DNA of 22,454 nucleotides from J005 sp964613235 (GCA_964613235.1 CAZTGM010000029.1:1-22454), one strand, 5' to 3'; shown: positions 14,933 through 22,201, numbered from the stretch's first letter. Made by a program: numbers and translations. Notes: a model not told the origin generated them from the sequence alone.

Positions 14933-15742
14933 TTATCTGCGGTAGCCGCGTTTAAGTGAGCGTTGCGTAAACAGGCGATCTTTCAGGCCAGTGTTATAAT
15001 GTTGATCAGAAAACTCCAGCATTGTTTTGTGGCTGCTCTGCACGTTGGCCATTTCCACCTTCAGCGGTGACCAGATGCCCTGGATCTGCTTCAGCCCGGA
15101 TACATGCAGATGTTTGAGTTCGCGACCGGCCTGATCCCAATAGTCCACACGGATGGCCATATCATTGTCCTTGCGCACGTATTGAACCATCTTCGAATAG
15201 CCGAGTTCGTGCATGACCTCGTCGGACACCGGCGTGCCTTCCACCTTCCAGCAGTCGTGACCATCGATGGTTTCGCTGCCCAGCAGTTTCCAGTGGTAAT
15301 CGGTCAGTTCCGGCGTTTGTTTCATATCTTCGAACGTGAAATCGGTGCCCATGAAATAGTCGCCGCGATCTGCAGCTGAAATGCGGCGCACTTTTTTGAG
15401 TGCCGGAAGATACAGCCACTGATCATCGTCTTTGTCGGGATCATCATAGTCGAATGTGAGCAGGGCCGTATCGCGAATATTGGCTGGCTCGGTGAAGAAC
15501 ACGACCATCTTTTTATCATTGCCGTAGTCCTTGCGGAAACTGGCCGTATGGCGAACTCGTTGGTTGCCATTGCGGTCGATGAGGATTTGCGTCATCTGTT
15601 GCGTCAGGTCATCGCCATCTTCGCGGTTGTCCACGGCCTGCATGATTTCAAGTCCCGTCGGGTCGGCCATCGATGCCTGTGCGAAAGGGAGTATTACAGC
15701 CAGCGTCAGGGTTAAATACAGGCCGGTTTTTTTGATGTGCAT
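14933..15742 (-). CDS. LolA-like periplasmic protein (outer membrane lipoprotein-sorting family)
   Basis: 269 residues from the ATG at 15742, which has AAGGAG 7 nt upstream; the adjacent ATG at 15745 is equally in frame and overlaps the preceding stop. A long in-frame extension to 15988 lies inside the dioxygenase gene and is rejected. A signal peptide (MHIKKTGLYLTLTLAVILPF, then AQASMA) precedes a domain with IMQAVDNREDGDDLTQQMTQ, KMVVFFTEPANIRDTALLTF, WLYLPALKKVRRIS and GDYFMGTDFTFEDM, which is characteristic of the PF17131 LolA-like group. These proteins form an open beta-barrel half that can hold a lipid chain. Often paired with MMPL transporters, as here, it may pass a hydrophobic cargo across the periplasm. 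Confidence 0.9.
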   Translation of the reverse strand: MHIKKTGLYLTLTLAVILPFAQASMADPTGLEIMQAVDNREDGDDLTQQMTQILIDRNGNQRVRHTASFRKDYGNDKKMVVFFTEPANIRDTALLTFDYDDPDKDDDQWLYLPALKKVRRISAADRGDYFMGTDFTFEDMKQTPELTDYHWKLLGSETIDGHDCWKVEGTPVSDEVMHELGYSKMVQYVRKDNDMAIRVDYWDQAGRELKHLHVSGLKQIQGIWSPLKVEMANVQSSHKTMLEFSDQHYNTGLKDRLFTQRSLKRGYRR

Positions 15743-16545
15743 CATTGCTCTCCTTTGTTGTGATCCGATGTTACAAAACTGTGCATCGCCAGCGTGCCGT
15801 ATTGCCAGTGGGCAAACAGTGGCGACAGTGGAAGCTCGCTGCAAGCTGCGATCATGACAAGCGGCCAGTAGTGCTCCAGCGTAGGTAGTGCGCGCCTGCC
15901 ATGCGGCAGCCGCCAGGGATGTGCGAGAGCCTGCAAATCCCTGTGCGCGATAGCATTGAGCAGCGCACCCATGAACGTCTTTGCCCACGGCTCGGGTGTG
16001 TTCGCCGGGGCATGCAAATCCAGATCATGCAGGTTATGGGTAAGGCTGCCTGAACCGATGAGCAGTACGCCTGTATCGCGCAGTGCTGCAATATGTTCTC
16101 CAAGCTGCAGATAATCCTCGCCCTGCCAGCCGCGTACCAGCGAGAGCTGAAATACGGGTATTGGCATCGCAGGCCAGGCGCGTATCAATGGTACCCATAC
16201 GCCATGATCGAACGGACGTTCGGCTTCCTCGCTGACGTCAAGGCCACAGTGATGCAACCGCTTCAGCAGGCGGGCACCGTCATCACGCCCGTCAGGAAGT
16301 GGCCAGCGCAGACGATAGAGTGTGTCCGGGAAGCCTTGGAAATCGTACTGAATGGACGGCTGAGCCGTTCTGCCGGCAAGCGTGAGTTGATTGCTCTCCC
16401 AGTGTGCGGAAATGATCAGTACGCACTCAGCTGTGGCAGGCAATCGTGATGGCAGGCTTTCCCAGAAATCGGACACGGGACTGCTGTCCATGGCGTGAAA
16501 GGGTGCGCCATGAGCAAGAAACCAAGCAGGCAGCTTTTTCGTCAT
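15742..16545 (-). CDS. DODA-type extradiol ring-cleavage dioxygenase (YgiD-like)
   Basis: 267 residues of the class III extradiol (LigB/DODA) family; E. coli YgiD (4,5-DOPA dioxygenase) is the closest model I can name. Motifs include LAHGAPFHAMD (10-20, with metal ligand His12), IISAHWE (44-50, His48), YDFQGFPDTLYRLR (67-80), FDHGVWVPL (112-120), GSGSLTHNLHDLD (164-176) and LEHYWPL (223-229, His225). All metal and active-site histidines are present, so activity on a catechol-type substrate is expected, but the natural substrate is unknown. Its stop overlaps the LolA-like start by 4 nt, tying aromatic ring cleavage to the envelope transport module. It lies 41 nt after the Old Yellow Enzyme gene. 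Confidence 0.92.
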   Translation of the reverse strand: MTKKLPAWFLAHGAPFHAMDSSPVSDFWESLPSRLPATAECVLIISAHWESNQLTLAGRTAQPSIQYDFQGFPDTLYRLRWPLPDGRDDGARLLKRLHHCGLDVSEEAERPFDHGVWVPLIRAWPAMPIPVFQLSLVRGWQGEDYLQLGEHIAALRDTGVLLIGSGSLTHNLHDLDLHAPANTPEPWAKTFMGALLNAIAHRDLQALAHPWRLPHGRRALPTLEHYWPLVMIAACSELPLSPLFAHWQYGTLAMHSFVTSDHNKGEQ

Positions 16546-16586
16546 GCTTTAGCCGTTTAAAGACCGATGATTGGCGATAGCGTGCT

Positions 16587-17672
16587 TCAAGCGACGCCCT
16601 TCAGCGTCGGATAGTCGGTATAGCCTTCGGCACCACCACCATAGAACGTGTCGGGGTTTGCTTCATTCAGCGGCACATCGCGTTCAAATCGCTTTGGCAA
16701 GTCCGGATTGGCAAGGAACGGCACGCCGAAACTCACCAGGTCGGCCCGGCCCTCGGCGATGGCGCGATTGGCCCGGCTCTTGTCGTAGCCGCCATTGGCG
16801 ATATAGCTGCCGGCAAAGCGCCTGCGGATTTCCTGCATGTCCACGCGCGCATCCGGCCCGCTTGCCATCGAAACCTCGACGACATGCAGATAGACCACGC
16901 CGATGTCGCTTAAGACTTCCGCCACGTGGTTGAACAATGCCTGCGGGTCGGAATCATCAATGTCGTTGAAGTGGTTGAGTGGCGAGATACGCACGCCGAC
17001 GCGATCGGCGCCGACCTCAGCAGAGATGGCCTTGGTGATTTCACGCAGGAAACGGGTGCGGTTTTCAATCGGTCCTCCGTAGTCGTCCGTGCGGTGGTTG
17101 GTGCGATCGCGCAGAAACTGGTCAATCAGGTAGCCGTTGGCAGCATGAATTTCTACGCCATCGAAGCCTGCTTCCATGGCGCAGCGGGCCGCCAAGCGAT
17201 ATTGCTCGACGATGCCAGGGATTTCGTCGACCTCCAGCGAGCGTGGGGTGACGAAATCTTTTAGCCCCTCGAACGTGAATGCCTGGCCCGCAGGCCGGAT
17301 GGCACTCGGTGCCACCGGAAGCGCGCCTCCGTGAAAGTCCGGATGCGAGATGCGACCACAATGCCAGAGCTGCACGAACATACGTCCGCCCGCGTCATGT
17401 ACGGCGCCGGTGATCTTTTGCCAGCCAGCGACCTGCTCGGGCGTATGAATGCCCGGCGTGGCCGGATAGCCGATGCCCTGCGAGGATATCTGCGCACCTT
17501 CGGTGATGATCAGCCCTGCTGTGGCACGCTGGCTGTAATATTCGCTGGTCAGATCGGTGGGCACAGTGTCCGGGCAGCGATTGCGCGTCATCGGCGCCAT
17601 CACGATGCGGTTCGGTAATGCCAGCCGGCCAAGACGGATGGGTGTAAACAAATCGGTCATGTCGTTTTCCAT
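16587..17672 (-). CDS. Old Yellow Enzyme family ene-reductase (NemA-like)
   Basis: 361 residues forming an FMN-binding TIM barrel that reduces activated C=C bonds of electrophiles such as N-ethylmaleimide, enones and nitrate esters with NAD(P)H. Motifs run from LFTPIRLGRLALPNRIVMAP (8-27) through QLWHCGRISHPD (101-112), AFTFEGLKDFVTPR, the substrate-binding HAANGYLIDQFLRD (176-189; His176, Asn179, Tyr181) and DDYGGPIENRTRFL to the C-terminal ANGGYD and GVPFLANPDLPKRF. The ATG at 17672 lies 12 nt from AAGGAG; Met5 (17660) is the alternative. OYEs are commonly induced by electrophiles through TetR-family repressors (NemR in E. coli), which fits the TetR gene at the head of this array. Confidence 0.95.
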   Translation of the reverse strand: MENDMTDLFTPIRLGRLALPNRIVMAPMTRNRCPDTVPTDLTSEYYSQRATAGLIITEGAQISSQGIGYPATPGIHTPEQVAGWQKITGAVHDAGGRMFVQLWHCGRISHPDFHGGALPVAPSAIRPAGQAFTFEGLKDFVTPRSLEVDEIPGIVEQYRLAARCAMEAGFDGVEIHAANGYLIDQFLRDRTNHRTDDYGGPIENRTRFLREITKAISAEVGADRVGVRISPLNHFNDIDDSDPQALFNHVAEVLSDIGVVYLHVVEVSMASGPDARVDMQEIRRRFAGSYIANGGYDKSRANRAIAEGRADLVSFGVPFLANPDLPKRFERDVPLNEANPDTFYGGGAEGYTDYPTLKGVA

Positions 17673-17744
17673 GCTAACACATCTCTCCTTGAAAGGTATG
17701 CCTGCCGGTAAGAATGTTGCATCACAATCCAGGGGTACATGGGG

Positions 17745-18959
17745 TTATTGTTTTTCCTTGCATTGCAGAATGCAAAACAGTGCTTTGGGCGCTGCTTCAG
17801 CTGAGGGTGAGGCAAAGGCAGTGTTCCAGTGACGCAGTAAATCGAAATGGGTTCCGAGCAAGCTGCGGATGTCATTTTCATCCAGCCGCGAGGGCGGTCC
17901 CTCGGGGCGGGTTTCCTGACGGTGGAAACATTTGAGCAACAGATAGCCTCCGGGCACAAGCAGGCTTGCTACCGTGCGTGCGTAAGCTTCGCGCTCGGTA
18001 GCATCGGCAAAACAGTGGAAGACACCGCGGTCGATGGCGACATCGAATGGCCCTTTGAGATGCGAGCTCAGGATGTCATCCACGATGAAATCCACATTTG
18101 CGCCTGCTTTCTTCGCGCGCTTGTGGGCCGAATCGATCGCTGTCCACGAGATGTCACTGGCCGTGACGGCAAAGCCCCGTTTGGCCAGTGCGACGGCCTG
18201 CGTGCCGGGGCCGCAGCCAAGATCGAGCATGCGATTCCCGTTCAGGTCCAGTTCGTCCAGGGTTCGGGCGATGTCGTCATCCAGTTCCGCATGAAACCAT
18301 GGCAGGGATTCGGCATGCGTTTCCTGATAGCGCGCCTCCCACCCGCCGGATGCCGGAGGCAACCAGGGATGTTGCCAGCAGCCGGCAAGAGCGATGCTTT
18401 CGATCGGCTTGCGTTTGCGGGGTGCTGTTTCCATTTCGCGGAATGCTTCGGTTGTATCCATTGCTTCGGCGGGATGTCCGAGGGCAATCACGCTCATGAT
18501 GTGCAGGTCTCCCGGCATGCCGGTCGCAGCGCGTACGGCATTGGCATCAAAGCCACCCATCTGGTGGGTGGCAAGTCCCAGCTGTGTAGCCTGAAGGCAT
18601 AGCGAGATGGCAGCCTGGCCAGCATCGTATTCGCACCAGCGATTCGGTTGCCCGTTGTTCGAAAATGTGGAGATGCAGGCTGTGACAATCAGTACGGGTG
18701 AGTTTCGTGCCCATAGCTGATTCTTCTCCGCCAACGTCGCCAGTACGCTTCGCCAGGCATCTTCGTCGGCAAAGCGGTCGGCCACGACAAAACGCCAGGG
18801 TTCCTCACCGAAACAGGACGGTGCCCAGCGTGCAGCTTCCAGGCAGGCGGCCAGTTGCCCGGGGGGCACGGGCTTTTCGGCATCGAACGCGCGCGTGCTC
18901 CAGCGTTTGGCAAAGATGCGTTCAATCGGTGCTTGCACATTTATGCGTTGTTGCGCCAT
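17745..18959 (-). CDS. Nitroreductase fused to a class I SAM methyltransferase
   Basis: 404 residues with two complete-looking domains in one frame. Residues 1 to about 170 form a nitroreductase-type flavoprotein: FAKRWSTRAFD (16-26, FMN phosphate contacts), AARWAPSCFGEEPWRFVV (42-59), CEYDAGQAAISLCLQATQLG (109-128) and SVIALGHPAE (156-165). A linker (about 170-205) leads to a Rossmann methyltransferase: WEARYQ, RMLDLGCGPGTQAVAL (243-258, SAM motif I), an acidic FIVDDIL (291-297), DVAIDRGVFHCF (306-317) and a LVPGGYLLLKCF strand (334-345). The second half resembles TPMT/TehB-like enzymes that methylate small soft nucleophiles. No stop or frame change is seen across the junction. The ATG directly follows the TAA of the CDGSH gene with no gap. 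Confidence 0.9.
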   Translation of the reverse strand: MAQQRINVQAPIERIFAKRWSTRAFDAEKPVPPGQLAACLEAARWAPSCFGEEPWRFVVADRFADEDAWRSVLATLAEKNQLWARNSPVLIVTACISTFSNNGQPNRWCEYDAGQAAISLCLQATQLGLATHQMGGFDANAVRAATGMPGDLHIMSVIALGHPAEAMDTTEAFREMETAPRKRKPIESIALAGCWQHPWLPPASGGWEARYQETHAESLPWFHAELDDDIARTLDELDLNGNRMLDLGCGPGTQAVALAKRGFAVTASDISWTAIDSAHKRAKKAGANVDFIVDDILSSHLKGPFDVAIDRGVFHCFADATEREAYARTVASLLVPGGYLLLKCFHRQETRPEGPPSRLDENDIRSLLGTHFDLLRHWNTAFASPSAEAAPKALFCILQCKEKQ

Positions 18960-19199
18960 TTATAACTCCGCGTGTGTGCCATCGCAAAACGGCGGATTCT
19001 TTGAACGCTTGCACTGGCAAAGCGCGACGGTCTGCGTTTCCCTGATTTCAAATGCCTTTGGCACGAAGTCGGTGCCCTCGTGCGATCCATCGCAGAAGGG
19101 CTGTTTGGCAGATTTGCCGCAGGCGCACCAGTAATAGGTGCCGGCAGCAAGTTCCACGACGGCGGGTTCTCTGGCAGCAATGACGGGCATATTGGACAT
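18960..19199 (-). CDS. Small double-CDGSH iron-sulfur protein
   Basis: 79 residues made of almost nothing but two CDGSH motifs: WCACGKSAKQPFCDGSH (Cys25, Cys27, Cys36, His40) and LCQCKRSKNPPFCDGTH (Cys61, Cys63, Cys72, His76). Each predicts one 2Fe-2S cluster of the mitoNEET type. No membrane anchor, so soluble and cytoplasmic. The start is supported by AAGGAG with 7-nt spacing. It abuts the nitroreductase-methyltransferase gene and lies 14 nt after yceI. It could be the electron donor for a neighbouring flavoenzyme or a redox or nitric-oxide-responsive relay; that is inference from context. Confidence 0.94.
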   Translation of the reverse strand: MSNMPVIAAREPAVVELAAGTYYWCACGKSAKQPFCDGSHEGTDFVPKAFEIRETQTVALCQCKRSKNPPFCDGTHAEL

Positions 19200-19213
19200 A
19201 ATTGAACTCCTTG

Positions 19214-19804
19214 TTACAACAGTTTGGTGCGAATGCCTTCAATGGACAGAAACAGTTCCACATTTTCGGCCACGCTGCCCAGCATGCCGGCCTTTTTCAT
19301 GCGGTAATCGGACAAGTGCAGCGTGGCATGACCCTCAAAGCCGCGGCGCCAGCCGCCCCAGGGATCAGGGCCGGCGCCGATCTGTTTGATATCAATCGAC
19401 ACATCTTTGGTGATGCCATGCAGTGTCAGTTTGCCGTGCAGGATGCCCGTATGTTTCCCGGTGCTCTCATAAGCAGAGCTGACGAACGTGGCCGTGGGAT
19501 AGCGGGTGACATCGAAAAAGTCGGCGCTGCGCAGATGCTTGTCGCGTTCGGCGTGGTTCGTATCCAGGCTGGCCATTTTGATGGTCACGCTGACCTTGTT
19601 TTTCTCCGGCTTGCGCTCGTCGAAGCTGAAATGGCCGTTGAATTCGCGAAACTGGCCGATCAGCCAGCTATAGCCCAGATGCTTGATTTTGAACTGGATA
19701 AAGGCGTGCTGGCCCTTGATGTCGATATCGTACTGTTCGGCATGTGCCAGTGTGCTAAAGGCCATGGTCAGCAGAGCTGCCAGGGCGAAGTATCTGATTT
19801 TCAT
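19214..19804 (-). CDS. yceI: YceI family periplasmic lipid-binding protein
   Basis: 196 residues with a clear signal peptide (MKIRYFALAALLTMAFSTLA, cleavage after HA) and the YceI lipocalin-like barrel: YDIDIKGQHAFIQFKIKHLG (25-44), FNGHFSFDE, DTNHAERDKHLRSADFFDV, YPTATFVS, LTLHGITKDV and GHATLHLSDYRMKK. Members such as TT1927b from Thermus hold polyisoprenoid chains (ubiquinone precursors) in the barrel. Its ATG overlaps the stop of the cytochrome b561 gene by 4 nt; the same pair occurs in E. coli as yceJ-yceI. A quinone or isoprenoid role would suit the array. Confidence 0.95.
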   Translation of the reverse strand: MKIRYFALAALLTMAFSTLAHAEQYDIDIKGQHAFIQFKIKHLGYSWLIGQFREFNGHFSFDERKPEKNKVSVTIKMASLDTNHAERDKHLRSADFFDVTRYPTATFVSSAYESTGKHTGILHGKLTLHGITKDVSIDIKQIGAGPDPWGGWRRGFEGHATLHLSDYRMKKAGMLGSVAENVELFLSIEGIRTKLL

Positions 19805-20358
19805 GTTTCTCTCCTTGGTTGTTGTATTCCCAGCATGCGCAAGAACGTCGCATCCCGGTCAATGAAATGGTGTTTAAGTGCCGCGCCCGTATGCAGCATG
19901 GCCAGCCCCATGGCCGACCATGCCAGCCAGCGGTGCGCATCGCCGATCAGATCGGCCGCGTGTTTGTCGAATGTCAGTGTTGCAGGCAGTACGAACCAGC
20001 CGAACACGTCGATGCCCACACCCTTGGCCGTCGGGATCAGGTAGCCGGTGAGTATCACGGAGAACAGCAGCAGGTAATGCAGTCGGTGTACGCCGAGGGC
20101 CACGAGTTGTTCCCAGTTGGCTCCCATGATGCGGGGACGCACATTAACCAGTCGCCAGATGAGCCGGAATACCAGTGCGAACAGCAGCAGTACGCCGATG
20201 GACTTGTGTAGCGCCGGGGCGCGGTGATACCAGGCATCGTAGTAGGTTAAATCGATCATCCACACGCCGAGGCCGAACATGGCAAAGATCGCCACGGCCA
20301 TCAGCCAGTGCAGAATAATCGCCATCCATCCGTAAGTGGCCCTGGAATTCATCAGCAT
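19801..20358 (-). CDS. Cytochrome b561 family membrane protein
   Basis: 185 residues with four predicted membrane helices: 11-34, 49-69, 92-110 and 141-162. Candidate haem ligands are His17 (ILHWLM), His51 (LHKSIG), His142 (HRWLAW) and His156 (LHTGAA). Their spacing parallels the pairs described for E. coli CybB (His13/His151 and His45/His137), so two b haems are expected. This is an inner-membrane quinol-linked electron transfer protein, possibly a superoxide:ubiquinone oxidoreductase as proposed for CybB. The ATG at 20358 overlaps the tetR end by 7 nt; a second ATG at 20352 overlaps by one base. GGGGA 5 nt upstream favours 20358. It is coupled to yceI downstream. Confidence 0.93.
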   Translation of the reverse strand: MLMNSRATYGWMAIILHWLMAVAIFAMFGLGVWMIDLTYYDAWYHRAPALHKSIGVLLLFALVFRLIWRLVNVRPRIMGANWEQLVALGVHRLHYLLLFSVILTGYLIPTAKGVGIDVFGWFVLPATLTFDKHAADLIGDAHRWLAWSAMGLAMLHTGAALKHHFIDRDATFLRMLGIQQPRRET

Positions 20359-20930
20359 GCCAGTCCCCGATAGAACAGATCAATCAGACGATTCAGATCG
20401 GTTTCGAGCACGGTTAGATTATTGAATTTGAGGTTGACGGGGTTGTTGTAGCGCAGCGTCGCCTGATGGATGTCGTAGGCGACCTGCCTGGCATCCAGAT
20501 CACGAAACCGGCCCTGGTTGATGCCGCGATCGAGAATCTCGGCCAGCGCCGCGATCACCTGCTGCTCGAATTCGATCAGCAGGTCGCGATGGCCTGAATT
20601 GATCAGCACCATCATGTCAAACAGGTGGCGGGTGCAGGCGTAGTGCCTGTGGCCGATGCGTAACCGGGTGAGCAGAAATGCGCGCATTGCATCGAGCGCA
20701 TCAGCTTTTTTCTCTGCCGCCACAATGCCCGCATCGAGTTTGGCCTGCAGCTTGCGCTGCATGCAGGCCAATGCAATCGTCTCCTTGTTTTTGAAGTGGC
20801 GGTATAGATTGCCGACGCTCATTTCGCAATCGGACGCGATCTCGGCCATTGTTGTTTTATTGTAGCCGTAATCGGCAAAGCGCGCATCGGCAGCATCGAG
20901 AATTGCATTGTGGGGAGCAACCATACGCAT
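20352..20930 (-). CDS. TetR/AcrR family transcriptional regulator
   Basis: 192 residues. The N-terminal helix-turn-helix is clear: ILDAADARFADYGYNKTTMA (10-29), then EIASDCEMSVGNLYRHFKNK (30-49) and ETIALACM, the standard TetR pattern. The C-terminal part (about 60-190) is helical with a Cys/His-containing segment (HRHYACTRHLFDMM), so a ligand- or redox-sensing role is possible. It is the first gene of the long minus-strand array and overlaps the cytochrome b561 gene, which suggests that it controls the array and itself. No strong Shine-Dalgarno sequence lies before the ATG at 20930; Met3 (20924) is the alternative. In E. coli, the TetR-type repressor NemR controls the OYE gene nemA through reactive cysteines. 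Confidence 0.95.
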   Translation of the reverse strand: MRMVAPHNAILDAADARFADYGYNKTTMAEIASDCEMSVGNLYRHFKNKETIALACMQRKLQAKLDAGIVAAEKKADALDAMRAFLLTRLRIGHRHYACTRHLFDMMVLINSGHRDLLIEFEQQVIAALAEILDRGINQGRFRDLDARQVAYDIHQATLRYNNPVNLKFNNLTVLETDLNRLIDLFYRGLAC

Positions 20931-20962
20931 ACAATGACGCCATGAATAATGAATGTCAAAGC

Positions 20963-20985
20963 ATAATATTCACATACGATATTAT
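20963..20985. promoter_or_regulatory. Inverted repeat, candidate TetR operator
   Basis: ATAATAT (20963-20969) and ATATTAT (20979-20985) are perfect inverted arms around a 9-nt spacer. The right arm overlaps the predicted -10 of the tetR promoter and the rest covers the start point, the ideal position for autorepression. A second palindrome, ATGTATACAT (20989-20998), lies in the promoter spacer. Which of them, if either, is bound is unknown. Confidence 0.4.
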
Positions 20986-21009
20986 ACCATGTATACATCC
21001 AGTTATGAC
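20981..21009 (-). promoter_or_regulatory. Predicted extended -10 promoter of the tetR array
   Basis: On the minus strand TATAAT (20986-20981) is a perfect -10, preceded by TGG to make an extended -10 (TGnTATAAT). At 17 nt upstream the -35 is weak (GTCATA, 21009-21004). Transcription would start near 20974 with a leader of about 45 nt to the tetR ATG. No competing strong promoter was noticed. Confidence 0.6.
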
Positions 21010-21195
21010 GATACTGACCTGATCATCATTTTATTTCTCATATAGATTCCTTTGAACATCAGGCATGGTGTTGCTTTCGTAAAAGAAAGTCGACACATTG
21101 CATTTTTTAGCCCCCTGTGGGGTGATTTTATGACAGGCAGGTTGCCTCATGGAAAATGTAACCGGAGGCTCAGAGGGATAGACAGGCGCAGGAGC

Positions 21196-21204
21196 TGCTA
21201 TAAT
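21196..21204 (+). promoter_or_regulatory. Predicted extended -10 promoter of the atp operon
   Basis: TGCTATAAT (21196-21204) is a perfect extended -10 on the plus strand. A TAGACA at 21179-21184 resembles a -35 but is only 14 nt away, so the extended -10 is likely the main determinant. The start point would be near 21211, with GAGGA (21215-21219) as ribosome binding site 7 nt before the atpI ATG, giving a very short leader. Confidence 0.55.
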
Positions 21205-21226
21205 AGATGCAGATGAGGATAATGCG

Positions 21227-21460
21227 ATGGCACGTTGGAAAGATGAACATGATGCCGGCCATCAATGGGGCCTGCGTATAGGTACGGAGATCGTGGCCTC
21301 GACGATGATTGCCCTGGGTGCAGGCTACTGGCTGGATCGCTGGCTGGGGACGTGGCCGTGGTTTCTTCTGTTGTTCTTTCTGTTCGGCGTGGCAGCAGGC
21401 TTTATCAATCTTTATCAGGCCATGGGGCTGGATCGGCACGAAGAATCCGATGAGCATTGA
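21227..21460 (+). CDS. atpI: ATP synthase protein I (AtpI)
   Basis: 77 residues with two membrane helices, ASTMIALGAGYWLDRWLG (about 24-41) and WPWFLLLFFLFGVAAGFINL (about 43-62), and the short charged termini of the AtpI/ATPase_gene1 family. The GYWLDRWLGTWPW turn is typical. AtpI is not part of the final enzyme; it helps c-ring assembly and stability. A good ribosome binding site (GAGGA, 7 nt) precedes the ATG. It is the first gene of the F0 operon, and its last 11 nt overlap the atpB start. Confidence 0.93.
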   Translation: MARWKDEHDAGHQWGLRIGTEIVASTMIALGAGYWLDRWLGTWPWFLLLFFLFGVAAGFINLYQAMGLDRHEESDEH

Positions 21461-22175
21461 AGGCATGCAGCCGTTACGTGCGTTTGAGGTGCAGGTTTAT
21501 CTGCCGTTGCGAGTCGGCGGAATGGATATTTCCATCAGTAATACGGCCGTGATGATGTGGTTGGCGGTGTTGATGATGACACTGCTGCTATATGCCGGCA
21601 TGCGCAGGCCTCGTCTGGTTCCCGGTCCGGTGCAATCTCTGGTGGAAAGCTATTACATTTTTGTGTATCGCCTGACGATGGGAAATATCCGTCATGGCGA
21701 GCGTTTTGTGCCGCTGATATTTACATTGTTTACGTTTATTCTCGGCTGCAATCTGATCGGTATGTTGCCAGGCATGTTCACTCCGACATCCCAATTGGTG
21801 GTCACTGGCACGCTGGCGCTGATGGTGTTCCTGTATTCGGTTGTTTTACGCGTACGCAAATATGGTTGGGGTTTTTTTACCTCATTCGCACCACGCGGCA
21901 TGCCGGTGTATCTGCTGCCTTTGATGATACCGATCGAATTGTTGTCTTTTCTTGCTCGCCCCATATCACTGGCCGTGCGTCTGTTTGCCAATATGACGGC
22001 AGGTCATACGGTGCTGGGCGTGATTGCATTTTTCGGACTGATTGCGCCATGGTTTATACAGTGGGTGCCGATGGGGTTGTCGGTGGCATTGTATGCGATT
22101 GAAGTGTTTATTGCGCTGATTCAGGCCTATATTTTTTCGGTGCTGAGCTGCGTTTATATTGATGATGCGCTATAG
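21450..22175 (+). CDS. atpB: F0F1 ATP synthase subunit a
   Basis: 241 residues from the ATG at 21450 (MSIEGMQPLRAFEVQVYLPL). An earlier in-frame start at 21309 lies inside atpI and is rejected; the ATG at 21465 is a possible shorter start. The protein has the expected five or six membrane helices and the essential arginine in PISLAVRLFANMTAGH (171-186; Arg177), which works with the c-ring glutamate in proton movement, followed by the conserved C-terminal FIALIQAYIFSVLSCVYIDD (220-239). GGMDISISNTAVMMW near the N-terminus resembles alphaproteobacterial-type subunit a more than the gammaproteobacterial form. It overlaps atpI by 11 nt, with atpE 26 nt downstream. Confidence 0.96.
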   Translation: MSIEGMQPLRAFEVQVYLPLRVGGMDISISNTAVMMWLAVLMMTLLLYAGMRRPRLVPGPVQSLVESYYIFVYRLTMGNIRHGERFVPLIFTLFTFILGCNLIGMLPGMFTPTSQLVVTGTLALMVFLYSVVLRVRKYGWGFFTSFAPRGMPVYLLPLMIPIELLSFLARPISLAVRLFANMTAGHTVLGVIAFFGLIAPWFIQWVPMGLSVALYAIEVFIALIQAYIFSVLSCVYIDDAL

Positions 22176-22201
22176 TGAGCAGATGGATCAGGGAGATGCT
22201 T

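Larger units (their letters stand above)
20931..21226. other. Divergent regulatory region between tetR array and atp operon
   Basis: About 296 nt without a gene. It is visibly AT-rich near the tetR side, where the tetR promoter and operator candidates lie. The central part (21060-21160) carries small inverted repeats: CTTTC/GAAAG (21074-21078 with 21085-21089), CCCC/GGGG (21111-21114 with 21119-21122) and AGGCA/TGCCT (21135-21139 with 21143-21147). None has the stem and T tract of a good terminator in either direction, as expected between divergent promoters. The atpI promoter and ribosome binding site are at the right end. No small gene was found. Confidence 0.6.

Noticed and set aside
15743..15988. 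N-terminal extension of the LolA-like protein
   Set aside because: The extra 81 residues lie inside the dioxygenase gene in another frame; the ATG at 15742/15745 has a good ribosome binding site and begins a signal peptide.
17847..18602. 251-codon plus-strand frame antisense to the nitroreductase-methyltransferase gene
   Set aside because: The minus-strand frame has clear motifs in both domains; the antisense frame has none.
19202..20044. 280-codon plus-strand frame over yceI and the b561 gene
   Set aside because: It covers two well-supported minus-strand genes and their overlap and shows no signal peptide or family motif.
21105..21150. Terminator or riboswitch in the tetR-atpI gap
   Set aside because: The stems are only 4-5 bp, lack T tracts and lie upstream of the predicted atpI start point; no known riboswitch core was seen.
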